From: a virus | Length of the DNA stretch: 28,823 nt | Strand: one strand, 5' to 3' | IMG/VR virus record: IMGVR_UViG_3300026257_000018 | Span: 1 to 28,823 of that record | Part shown: positions 7,887 to 18,200 of the stretch, in pieces | How the letters are laid out: the number at the start of each line of letters is the position of its first letter | Position numbering within the stretch: the first letter of the stretch is position 1 | Program-made: the position numbers and the translations under genes | Notes under the pieces: generated by a model | The model's database searches: none | What the model was told of the DNA's origin: nothing | Seen by the model: the letters and a program-made list of their open reading frames with translations, nothing else

Positions 7887-9377
7887 ATGGCAGCAATTAC
7901 TCCAACGGGTGGAACGTCACTAAATAGTGTCCCTTCACCGAAAAGAGTCTCGCTTAGTACTAATTACTTAGATTTTACTGGAGGTGACAATGATTGGTCA
8001 CAACAGTATTTACCTGACTTGATTGAACAAGAAGCTGAAGTATATGGTAAGAGAACCATCGCTGGTCTCTTAGCAGCTATCGGAGCTGAAGAATCAATGG
8101 CGTCAGATCAAGTAATTTGGACGGAGCAAGGAAGATTACACGCGTCTTATGATGTAGAAAGTTACTCAAGTGAAGTTCTTACATTAGATGCAGCAATCGG
8201 AACAAGCAGCACTGATCAAAATAGTGCAGCAATTAAACCGGGGAACACGGTACTCATCTCTGATGGTGCAGCTAACCCTTTTGTATTTAGAGCATATGTA
8301 AGTGCAGTATCTGCAGTATCTAGTACTGTTGGTACCAACGCAACTATTACAATTAGACCTTACAAATATGCTAATGTCCAAGGAGCTGTAGATGCTGGTG
8401 CATCCACTACATACGGAAACTGGAAAGTTTTTGTATATGGTTCTGAATTTAACAAAGGAACTAGTGGTATGGGAGAAGGAACTAACGCTGATGCGGTAGA
8501 ACCTTCATTCGCTTCATTTAGCAACAAACCAATTATTCTAAAAGATCATTACCAGATATCTGGATCTGATACTTCAAGAATCGGTTGGGTTGAAGTTAGT
8601 GCAGAAGATGGAACTTCAGGATACTTATGGTATCTAAAAGCTGAAGCTGAAACTAGACTAAGATTCAATGATCAATTGGAAATGGCATTAGTTGAAGCAG
8701 AAAAAGGAGCGGATAGCTCTGCAGCTGAAGGTTCTAGTGGTCTTAATAAAGGCAACATTGGTACTGAAGGTTTATTCTCAGCAATTACAGCAAGAGGTCA
8801 TGTTACTTCTGGTATAGCTGGTACTAGTGCTTCTGATGACTTAGGATCTTTTGATCAAATACTTAAAAAGTTTGATGAACAAGGTGCTATTGAAGAGTAC
8901 ATGCTTTATTGTAACAGAGACGTATCATTAGCAATTGATGATATGTTAGCATCTCAGAATTCTTATGGAGCTGGTGGTACTTCTTACGGGGTATTCAGTA
9001 ACTCTGAAGAAATGGCATTAAATTTAGGTTTTGCAGGATTTAGAAGAGCGTCTTACGACTTCTACAAATCAGATTGGAAATACTTAAATGATGCTACTTT
9101 AAGAGGTCAAGCAGCGTTTAGAAACGACGTAAGAGGTGTTTTAATTCCAGCTGGTACATCAACAGTTTATGATGATGTAGTTGGAAGAAGCATGAGGAGA
9201 CCGTTCCTACATGTGAGATATAGAGCGTCTCAAATGGATGATAGAAGAATGAAAACATGGATCACAGGTTCAGTTGGTGGAAACATCACTTCTCACCTTG
9301 ATGCTATGGAAATCAACTTCCTATCAGAAAGATGTTTAGTTGTACAAGGAGCTAATAACTTTATGTTACTTAACTAA
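7887..9377 (+). CDS. Major capsid protein (HK97-like fold expected)
   Basis: A 496-residue protein between the scaffold-like gene and a strong terminator, the expected place and size for the shell protein of a crAss-like phage. The N-terminus is Pro/Gly/Thr-rich (ITPTGGTSLNSVPSPKR), then a helix with LIEQEAEVYGKRTIAGLLAAIG. Mid-protein segments with GSEFNKGTSG and FASFSNKPIILKDHYQISGS match what I remember of these capsid proteins, as do the C-terminal beta strands. Codon choice is slightly less AT-biased than in the neighbours, typical of a highly expressed gene. The leader is A/T-only with TTTAACTAA at 7862-7870. The transcript is likely limited by the terminator just after it. Confidence 0.85.
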   Translation: MAAITPTGGTSLNSVPSPKRVSLSTNYLDFTGGDNDWSQQYLPDLIEQEAEVYGKRTIAGLLAAIGAEESMASDQVIWTEQGRLHASYDVESYSSEVLTLDAAIGTSSTDQNSAAIKPGNTVLISDGAANPFVFRAYVSAVSAVSSTVGTNATITIRPYKYANVQGAVDAGASTTYGNWKVFVYGSEFNKGTSGMGEGTNADAVEPSFASFSNKPIILKDHYQISGSDTSRIGWVEVSAEDGTSGYLWYLKAEAETRLRFNDQLEMALVEAEKGADSSAAEGSSGLNKGNIGTEGLFSAITARGHVTSGIAGTSASDDLGSFDQILKKFDEQGAIEEYMLYCNRDVSLAIDDMLASQNSYGAGGTSYGVFSNSEEMALNLGFAGFRRASYDFYKSDWKYLNDATLRGQAAFRNDVRGVLIPAGTSTVYDDVVGRSMRRPFLHVRYRASQMDDRRMKTWITGSVGGNITSHLDAMEINFLSERCLVVQGANNFMLLN

Positions 9378-9393
9378 TACATTATTTTAAAGA

Positions 9394-9428
9394 GTTAGGT
9401 GCTTCGGCACCTAGCCCTTTATTTTTTT
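9394..9428 (+). terminator. Intrinsic terminator after the major capsid gene
   Basis: A 9-bp stem (9394-9402 with 9407-9415, one T-G wobble) closes an extra-stable C(TTCG)G tetraloop at 9403-9406. A T-rich tract follows at 9418-9428 (TTTATTTTTTT). It lies 17 nt past the capsid stop. This is a textbook rho-independent terminator on the + strand. Since tail and collar genes continue on the same strand, it probably acts as a partial terminator that keeps capsid mRNA in excess over downstream genes. Confidence 0.88.
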
Positions 9429-9450
9429 AACTATTTAATTATATTATATT

Positions 9451-10266
9451 ATGGCAAAAAAGAAGAAAGAGGTAGTTTCTTTAGAAGAAACTCCTATAGC
9501 AGTTGAAGAAAAACCAATTGCTAAAAAACAAGAGTTGAAAAAAGATTCTTGGGAAATGAAAGATAGAGTTTACTTTTTAAAAAGAGACCTATCTCCTTTA
9601 ACGTATACAATAAAATCAAGAGGTATATATTACTTTGATGAAGAGAAAGGATATGAAAGAGAACTAAAGTATACGATTAATCAAAGAACTCCATTTGTAG
9701 ATGAGTTCAAAGGTGATTCAAGATTGGGTCACATTGTTTTTGAAAATGGAACATTACGTGTGCCAAAGGAAAAACAAACATTACAAAAGTTATTATCATT
9801 ATATCATCCAGATAGAGGAGGTTTATTTGACGAGTTAGATCTCATTCAAAACGCAAAAGATGATATGGTTGATATAGAAATGGAAATTGATGCTTTAAAT
9901 ATAGCGAGAGATATGGAGATTGATCAAGTGGAGGCTATATTAAGAGTAGAACAAGGAACTTCTGTTTCAAAAATGACATCCAAAGAATTAAAAAGAGATG
10001 TTTTAGTATTTGCTAAAAGAAATCCTAAATTGTTTATGGAATTAGCAAATGATGAAAACGTACAACTTAGAAACTTTGGAATTAAATGTGTTGAACTAGG
10101 TTTATTAAAGTTATCAGGTGATAACAGAAGTTTTACATGGGCTAACACAGGTAGAAAAGTTTTAAATGTTCCTTTTGATGAACATCCATATTCTGCCTTA
10201 GCAGCTTGGTTTAAAACTGATGAAGGTTTAGAAGCCTACAACAATTTAGAAAAAAGATTAAAATAA
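9451..10266 (+). CDS. Conserved head-associated protein, unknown function
   Basis: A 271-residue soluble protein right after the capsid gene and terminator. The first 30 residues are Lys/Glu-rich and probably disordered. A beta-prone segment follows (DRVYFLKRD, YTIKSRGIYYFDEEKGY) and then a long helical region with ALNIARDMEIDQVEAILRVEQG and ELKRDVLVFAKRNPKLFMELANDE. The C-terminus contains FDEHPYSALAAWFKTDEGLEAY. I recall this overall pattern as a conserved protein next to the capsid gene in marine phages and as comparable in position to crAss-like 'gp75', with no known activity. An HPDRGG motif at residues 119-124 resembles a J-domain signature but lacks the rest of that domain. A role in head completion is inferred from position. 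Confidence 0.72.
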   Translation: MAKKKKEVVSLEETPIAVEEKPIAKKQELKKDSWEMKDRVYFLKRDLSPLTYTIKSRGIYYFDEEKGYERELKYTINQRTPFVDEFKGDSRLGHIVFENGTLRVPKEKQTLQKLLSLYHPDRGGLFDELDLIQNAKDDMVDIEMEIDALNIARDMEIDQVEAILRVEQGTSVSKMTSKELKRDVLVFAKRNPKLFMELANDENVQLRNFGIKCVELGLLKLSGDNRSFTWANTGRKVLNVPFDEHPYSALAAWFKTDEGLEAYNNLEKRLK

Positions 10267-10276
10267 TTAATCATTT

Positions 10277-10313
10277 TATAGAGTAGTCATCTCTATGAGA
10301 TGACTACACTATA
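10277..10313 (+). promoter_or_regulatory. Long perfect hairpin without U-tract, upstream of ring-protein gene
   Basis: An 11-bp perfect stem (10283-10293 with 10297-10307, 3-nt TAT loop) is extended by five more pairs (TATAG at 10277-10281 with CTATA at 10309-10313) across one A-A mismatch. An A-rich stretch follows, not a U-run, so it is not a standard terminator. It ends 13 nt before the preferred start at 10327. It may be an RNA processing site, a 3'-end stabiliser for the preceding gene, or a translational control element for the next gene. Confidence 0.6.
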
Positions 10314-10326
10314 TAAAAAGAAATTT

Positions 10327-11043
10327 ATGGCAATAAATATAAATACAATTTACCAAAGAGTTTTAACAATTGCAAATAAAGAACAAAGAGGTTATATTAC
10401 ACCTCAGGAGTTTAATGTACTTGCAAACGCCGTTCAAGTAGATATATTTGAACAGTATTTTTACGACTTAAGTCAATTTATGAGAAGACAAGGTAATGAC
10501 ACTAGGCATGCTGATGTTATTGATAGTATTGAAGAAAAAATAAGTTTATTTGAAAAAAACAATACTAGCTCAACATATAATCCAGTTAATGGCTCTCATG
10601 ATTTACCAAGTGATTTGTATAAAATGTCATCTGTAACATTCAATTCTGTTGAGGTAGAAAATAGCTCTTTAAAAAATCTTAAATACATATTAGCAAGTAA
10701 CCTAACACTACCTACAAATACCCAACCAATATATATAAAAAATTCCGATGGTATAATTGTATATGGCGCTAAATCCACGTCTCCATATTATGAAAAGAAA
10801 ACAACTGGTGTTACTATGGATTATATAGCTAAACCAGCTACTGTAAAATGGGGATTTATAATGGTAAATAACGAACCGTTATACGACGCTAATGCGTCTA
10901 CTAATTTTGAACTACACAATTCAGAACAAAGAAATTTAGTTAATAAGATATTAGAACTAGCTGGTATATCAATGAAAACTGGTGATGTCTATCAAGCAGT
11001 TGATAAAGAAGACATGGAAAATTTACAAAACGAAAAAATATAA
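10327..11043 (+). CDS. Collar/ring (head-tail connector) protein
   Basis: A 238-residue protein. I choose the ATG at 10327 (MAININTIYQRV) over the upstream in-frame ATG at 10300 because the latter lies inside the 3' arm of a strong hairpin and adds only basic residues. The N-terminus has VLTIANKEQRGYITPQEFNVLA and then DIFEQYFYDLSQF, a pattern I recognise from collar-region proteins of crAss-like and other Bacteroidota podophages. The middle is beta-prone and the C-terminus helical. It precedes a second ring-type gene by 4 nt and the muzzle gene further on, consistent with a ring stacked under the portal. Which ring of the stack it forms cannot be told from sequence alone. Confidence 0.7.
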   Translation: MAININTIYQRVLTIANKEQRGYITPQEFNVLANAVQVDIFEQYFYDLSQFMRRQGNDTRHADVIDSIEEKISLFEKNNTSSTYNPVNGSHDLPSDLYKMSSVTFNSVEVENSSLKNLKYILASNLTLPTNTQPIYIKNSDGIIVYGAKSTSPYYEKKTTGVTMDYIAKPATVKWGFIMVNNEPLYDANASTNFELHNSEQRNLVNKILELAGISMKTGDVYQAVDKEDMENLQNEKI

Positions 11044-11047
11044 TTAG

Positions 11048-12199
11048 ATGGCAGGATTATTTAACCAAACACAAGAATCGTATTACAGACAAAGCCAATC
11101 CATATGGAGTACTAATCCTAATGGTGATGTAACTACATTTACATTAACATCAACGTATTTTCCATCATTAAGTAGTTTAACAGAGTCTGATATACAAGTA
11201 TTTGTTAATAACAATGAAATAGATCCCGCGAACTATAGTTATAGCACATCAACCAACGTATTAACATTCAGTGGTAATAATTATAATAAAACTGAATTAT
11301 TAGATGACGGTGCACCTATTAGTGGTTATACTTTATTAGTAAAAGAAAAAGCAGGAAGCGAACGGTTTGGAGAATACCAATACATATCACTAGATGATAT
11401 TGTTAATAATTTTATTATAGCATATGTTGGAGAGGGAAAAATAATATCTAAAGTTAAAAAGACCGATGTAATATTTCATGCTAAGAGAGGTTTAGCTGAG
11501 TTTAGTTATGATACTTTAAGATCAGAAAAAGCACAGGAAATTGACGTCCCAAGTAATCTTGTAGTTAAACTACCACATGATTACGTAAGTTATGTAAGAT
11601 TAAGTTATAGTGATACTGATGGTATTGAGAGAATGTTATATCCAATGAGATATACTTCTAATCCCACGGCGCTTTTACAAGATAGCGATGATAAATACTT
11701 GTTTAACGAAGATGGTGATGCATTAACCGCGCAACCATCTACAACCTGGGATAAATTTAAATCAGGTAATTCATCATCAACTGAAAATACAAATAACGAT
11801 GACAGTGCAGATGTTGAATGGAGATATGATGAAGGTAGAAGATTTGGTATAGAACCAGAGAATGCGCAAGATAATGGAGCATTTTACATTGATCAACTGT
11901 TGGGAAAAATTCATTTTTCTAGCGGATTGAGTGGTAAAACTTTAATAATAAAATACATATCAGATAATTTAGGTTCAGATGCTGAAATGCGAATACATAA
12001 ATTTGCCGAAGAAGCATTATACAAACATATTGCGTATGCGGTAGCAAGCACACGGGTTGGTATACCTGCGGGCCTAATAGATTTAATGAAAAAAGAAAGA
12101 TTTTCTACACTACGAAACGCTAAAATAAGATTATCAAATCTTAAATCAGAAGAGTTAGCTCAAGTAATGAGGAACAAATCTAAGTGGATTAAAAGCTAA
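11048..12199 (+). CDS. Ring/tail-adaptor protein
   Basis: A 383-residue protein between the first ring gene and the muzzle gene. The N-terminal about 110 residues are a beta module (VTTFTLTSTYFPSLS, DIQVFVNNNEI) reminiscent of the T7 fibre attachment segment. The C-terminal half has a recognisable stretch: RRFGIEPENAQDNGAFYID, then GKIHFSSGLSGKTLIIKYISD, then a helical MRIHKFAEEALYKHIAYAV and a final ERFSTLRNAKIRLSNL. Helical C-terminal adaptor folds that contact the portal are typical of podoviral tail-tube A/R1-type rings. It ends 5 nt before the muzzle start. Function is inferred from order plus recalled similarity. Confidence 0.7.
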   Translation: MAGLFNQTQESYYRQSQSIWSTNPNGDVTTFTLTSTYFPSLSSLTESDIQVFVNNNEIDPANYSYSTSTNVLTFSGNNYNKTELLDDGAPISGYTLLVKEKAGSERFGEYQYISLDDIVNNFIIAYVGEGKIISKVKKTDVIFHAKRGLAEFSYDTLRSEKAQEIDVPSNLVVKLPHDYVSYVRLSYSDTDGIERMLYPMRYTSNPTALLQDSDDKYLFNEDGDALTAQPSTTWDKFKSGNSSSTENTNNDDSADVEWRYDEGRRFGIEPENAQDNGAFYIDQLLGKIHFSSGLSGKTLIIKYISDNLGSDAEMRIHKFAEEALYKHIAYAVASTRVGIPAGLIDLMKKERFSTLRNAKIRLSNLKSEELAQVMRNKSKWIKS

Positions 12200-12204
12200 T
12201 TAAT

Positions 12205-15200
12205 ATGCCAGAGTTAAATAAAGTATTTTCCGGAGGTGCTATGAATAAGGATCTTGATGAGAGACTTATACCACAGGGTTTTTATAGAGACGCGCAAAAC
12301 ATAGAGATACTTACATCCGAAGGATCTAACGTGGGTTCTGTACAAAATATTTTAGGCAATCAAGAAAGAAAATTAAAAACATCCCCAACAACAGAATGGT
12401 CTTCAGGTTATATTAGTAATTTAACTAATCCAGAATGTATCGGTAGTATCGCAGATACAGAAAATAATAAAATATATTGGTTTATAGCAACATCTGATAA
12501 AAGTGTTAGTGCTATAGCAGAATACAACGTAACAACTAAAGTTGTTTCTCCGGTTTTAGTAGACAAAAATAATATCCTCAATTTTAGTTCTAATTATCTA
12601 ATAACAGGTGTTAATGTCATTGATGGTTTGTTGTTTTGGACTGATAACCAAACTGAACCAAAGAAGGTTAATATAGCTCAATGTAAAGAATTTCATCAAA
12701 ATCCTGATAATAACGCAGATAATTTTACCACGCACACACAAATAAATGATGTTTTAGATAATGATGAAGATTTTAAAGAAGAGCATATAACAGTTATAAA
12801 GCAATCACCACTTAAAGCCCCAACATTAACACAATCTGCAACAAAATCAGATGGTGGAGTTGGCATAGCAGCTAATCCAGTTGATACATCAAAAGATTTT
12901 TCTGATGGTGGCTCAACAAATGTATTTAAAGCGGGTAGATTAACAACAATAAATGTTGATTTTTATCCAAACGCCTGGTCAAAAGGTGATATTATAAAAA
13001 TTTCTAGATTAGCTGTGATAGATCAAATAAAAATTGAACTTTCTATTAGAGCAACTGTTTTAGGTATAAGAACAGGGACTACATTTAACTATTTTGTGGA
13101 TATAAGAATCATATCTATTGATGATAGAATCGGAACAGGAGCGGAAACATGGGAATGTGTTTTGGAGGAAGATGATCCATTATATAAATTAAAATTTGTT
13201 AGATTTGCTTATAGATATAAATATAATGACAGTGAATATTCTTGTTTTTCTCCTTTCTCTGACACAGCTTTTGTCCCTGGTACTTTTGATTATAGACCTC
13301 ATCTTGGTAGCAATTTAGGTATGGAGAATATTCTTAGAGAATTAACGTTAACATTTCCTGATTTGGTTTTAGATCGATCTCCCAACAATGTAGAATCGGT
13401 GGATATATTATATAAAGAATCCAATAATAATAACGTTAGAATAGTTACTACTTTAAAACCAACTAATAATATAGATGTAGATGACGTTAATTTTGGTAAA
13501 GATGAATTCGATACAACATTTACAATTACAAGAGAAATATTAAAATCACTCGTAGAATCAAACCAACTACTAAGACCATGGGATAATGTGCCTAGAAAAG
13601 CTAAAGCACAAGAGCTTGTTGGTAATAGAGTAATTTATGGTAATTATATAGAAAATTATGATGTTGATAAAGATCCTGAAATTATAGCAGATCAACTATC
13701 AGTAGATGTTATTGAATCCCAAACTTTTATTTCAGATGGTGGTACTCGTAAATTTACATTAAGCCCTGATGTATTTACTGAGTTTCCTATACAAGGCACT
13801 GATATTCTGGTTTATCTAGATGATAGTCTAGAAACTTTTGAGGATTTACCAAGAGGTGTTATATCAAATGATCCCTCGTTAGGTACATATGTGTTTTTCA
13901 CGGGTGATATACCTGGGGCAGGATCTTTACGAATAGAGTATGATAGAAGAAATCGAGGTCATAAATCTGTAAAGTCACAAAGGACATACCAACTAGGTGT
14001 TGTATACCAAGATAAATACGGCAGACAATCTCCTGTGTTCACGAGCCAGCGTGCTTCTGTGTTTATAGAAAAACAAGCAAGTGCAACAATAAATAAGCTT
14101 ATAGGTAATATATCTACAAATGCACCAGGTTGGGCAACACATTATAAGTGGTTTATAAAAGAAGGTACCAATGAGTACTATAATTTAGTTTTAGATACTT
14201 TTTATGCAGCGGAAGATGGTAACGTGTGGCTTACATTTCCATCATCTGAAGTTAATAAAATATTAATTGGAGATTATATTGAATTAAAAAAGCAACATAA
14301 CGCAGAGATAGTTGTGAGTGAATCAGCAAAATTTAAAGTTATCGATATATCACTTGAACCACCTCCGTATGTTGAGTTTGAGCATGACCAATTGCATAAA
14401 GAAACTGTAACAAGATATGCCACTTCTCTAGGGAGTGTTGGTCTACCAACATATCAATTCTCTGGGCCTACGAATTCCGAAGAATTAAGTAAACATATGT
14501 CTCCGGCAATGAAAAGTATTAGATTTACAGCGGGAACTGGTGTAGATGCTAAGGTGTCAGGATGGTATGAAATTATAGATTCGAGTGTCTCAGCCACCAA
14601 CGCTAATAAGAATAGTTGGGAATTTACATTTGATCGTCCTATCTCACCTGATGATGTATTTCTTGAAAACGCAACACAACTCAATATTGAGCTAAGAAAA
14701 AAAGAACCAAGAAGAGGTGCTCATTTATCTGGTAAATTTTGGGTTAAAGTACTTGATGGTTTAGAATTTCAAAGATATATTAGAGAGCCATCACCAACTG
14801 GAGGTGCTGGTTACCAAGCGCATATGTCTTTACCAGAGCGTAACTCTCAAGGTATACAAGAGAGGATAGATAATATAGATCAAAATAAACCCCAATTATC
14901 ATGGAGGTTAAATGCTGGTAATAATCTTGAAACATGGACATCAAATAAACCTAGCAATATACAAAACGATCCTATAAATCTTACTTCCAATAAAAAAAAT
15001 ACACACCCTGAACTAAACAACCAATACTTTGGTTTAACACTAACAGGGTTTCGTTGGAATGAAAGTATCTCAGGAAAACCAACAGGCGGCTGGAGCGACA
15101 GTCAAATAGAGAGTGCAATAGAGGAAGCGCTTAGTCAACTTCAAGGTAAGGATTTCGCGGCAATGTTACATATCCAAGTAGGATCGGTAATACGTTTTTC

Positions 15201-18200
15201 TGATGAAACTGGAAAAAACTATAGTGAATTATATGAAGTTTTACCACATAGTGATTTTTATGAATATAGAAATTATTGGGATAATGCAACAATTTCACAG
15301 GGACCTTATTATTTTACAAGGGTATGGAAAATAGGTTTGTTGCATGAGAACACCGAGGGATATCAAGCAACAGAATTTACACACGTAGATGGTTCTGTTG
15401 GTGATAAACCAGCAACAAGGATTGAAATAATGATGAAAGTTGATGAACCAGATATTACCACTATGCGTGTAAAATCACCTGCTATATTTGAAACTGAACC
15501 ACGTGATATTGCTGATTTAGATTTATACCATGAGATTTCTGATGCAATAGGTATTATTAAAGCATCCCCAACAACAAACTACGCGTTGCGAAGCAAAACA
15601 GGTACCACAAGTTTTACAAAAGATGTACCAAAAGTTATTAATGCGAATAATGAAGAAAACACTATAACACTAGATATTACAGTAAATGATATCGATCAAA
15701 ATGAAACTTTAACGTTTATTGATTTAAATACAGGTTTTACGAGTGATATTATAACATCAACACTTAATGACACTGAGTTTTCTGGGTCAAACACTATTAT
15801 ACACGTTGGAACCGGTGGTCACGTTGGAACAGATATATTATCTTGGTCTAATTGTTTTACATTTGGAAACGGTGTTGAGTCAAATAGAATAAGAGACGAT
15901 TATAATCAAGTATTTCTAGACAAGGGACCTAAAGTTTCTACAATACTTGAACGTTCTTTTAAAGAGGAACATAAAAAAGCAAGTTTAATATACTCAGGTA
16001 TATATATTAACAAAAACGGTATTAATGGTAGCAATCAATTTATACAAGGAGAAAAAATTACAAAAAATTTAAATCCTGAATATGGATCAATACAAAAACT
16101 TAATACGAGAGATAGTGATTTAACCGCGTGTTGTGAAGATAAAATTATAAATATAGTTGCTAATAAAGATGCTTTATTTAATGCTGATGGAAATCCTCAG
16201 TTAATATCTAGTACAAATGTGCTTGGTCAAGCTATACCTTACGTCGGTGAACATGGTATTAGTAAAAATCCAGAATCATTTGTTTCTCATGCTTATAGAT
16301 CATATTTTACTGATAGTGCGCGAGGAACAGTTTTAAGATTGTCTAGAGACGGCTTAACCGATATTGGTAGTAAGGGTATGGGAGATTACTTTGGAGACAA
16401 CTTAAAAACGTCTACATCGTTAATGGGTAGTTATAATGAAGATAAAGATGAGTATATACTTACATTAAAAAAAGCAACCGATGAATCAATAGCTTTTTCA
16501 GAGACTGCAGGTCAAGGTGGTGGATGGACAAGTTTTAGATCATATATTCCAGAAAGTGGTGTTGGTATTGATAGTATATATTATACATTTAAAAATGGTT
16601 TAATATATTCTCATGATAATACCACTAGAAATACGTTTTATGGTGGATCAGCAGTTGAATCGAGTATTAATGTTATGTTTAACGAAGCAAGTGAAACTAT
16701 AAAAAGTTTTAAAACGATAGCGTACGAGGGAACACAACAAAGAAAATACAGATATGAAGGTACTATTAATAGTGTTACATACGGCGATAATGATAATTTA
16801 TCTTTAGCGAGGTTAATAGAATTAACACCAACGTCTACAGAGCTTAACGCATTGACGTCAGAAGAAAGACAAGCAGGTTGGTATTTAGATTCAATTACCA
16901 CAGATCTACAAACTGGTAGTATACAGGAATTTGTTGGTAAAGAAAATAAATACTACAACCATTTAAGGGGTGATTCATTAGATGATACTAATTTAGATTC
17001 ATCTGAAATCTCTGTTCAAGGTATAGGTAAAGCACACGCCGTAGCAGATGCTGGTGGTCAAACAACCGCGGAAGTTAATGTTATAATAAAGGGTTTAAAT
17101 GTTAATGAGTTATCTATAAGTGGTACACCTACAGGTTATTCTACAAATAGTACTAATGATGAATTTACAAAAACTTTCACCACCTCAACTGCATTAAACA
17201 CAATTACAATAGATATTAATTTAGATCCTAATGATGGGTATTCCTTACCAACATCACTTACTATTAGTGGTAACGCAACGGCATCATCATATAATTCAAC
17301 CACTGGTACTGTTACTTTAACGTTGACAACAAGTGGTACTGTAACAACAAGTGGTCATACAGAAACAATTACTATTACATCACCTAGTATTTTAAATAAA
17401 AATAATGTTGCTGGTGAGTATATAGTTCAAGGTAGTAATATAGTACTACCAAAAGACATTGGCACAACGAAATCTTATAGCGCTACGGGTTATGAAGCGA
17501 ATACATCAGTGGTGGTAGATGCGTTTCAATGTTTATCAGCAGTTTCTGCTAATGTATTTGGAAAAGTAGTTAATGGTTCATACGTAGAACCAACAGCAGG
17601 GGATTTATTAACCGTTGATACAAAAAACGATATCAATGGAAGATACAAACTTATTATGTCACAAAAAAATTATAACTCAAATGGTCAATTAGTTGCCTTT
17701 TATGCTGCTGTTGAGTACACATTTGGTAGTGAATCCACTATAACAGATGATGAAATTACTATAAACTTACCAACAGTAAATACGATAGATGAAATTATAA
17801 ACCCAAAAATCACAAGGATAGAATTAGGTAAACTTGTTGGTGGGAAATTTGTTCTTGATAATTCAACTGTAGGTCACAATGGCGCAAATGATATAAGATA
17901 TTTTAAAGTTTCTGGGAATCCTGGTGCTAAATTTGGTATTACAAGAAGATCCCCAGGTCCTGCGCTTGGTTGGAAATTAAATGGTGCTAATAGTGATATT
18001 GCAGCTGATGCTCTTACTATACCAGATGATCAAAACTTTTTACTTGTTAAAGTTGAATGTGGTGATAGAAGTGCGCAAATGGAATTAGCAGACACAGGAT
18101 TTTTTGTTAATAGTACTTATTTAAAAGATGATTTTTATGAAATATCTTCTGTATCACCAACAGAGCATATACAGATAGACCAACATGGTTGGTCGAAATT

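Noticed and set aside
10300-10326. Upstream start codon for the ring protein
   Set aside because: This ATG sits in the 3' arm of a strong hairpin and adds nine non-conserved basic residues. The ATG at 10327 has an A-rich leader and starts the family-like sequence.
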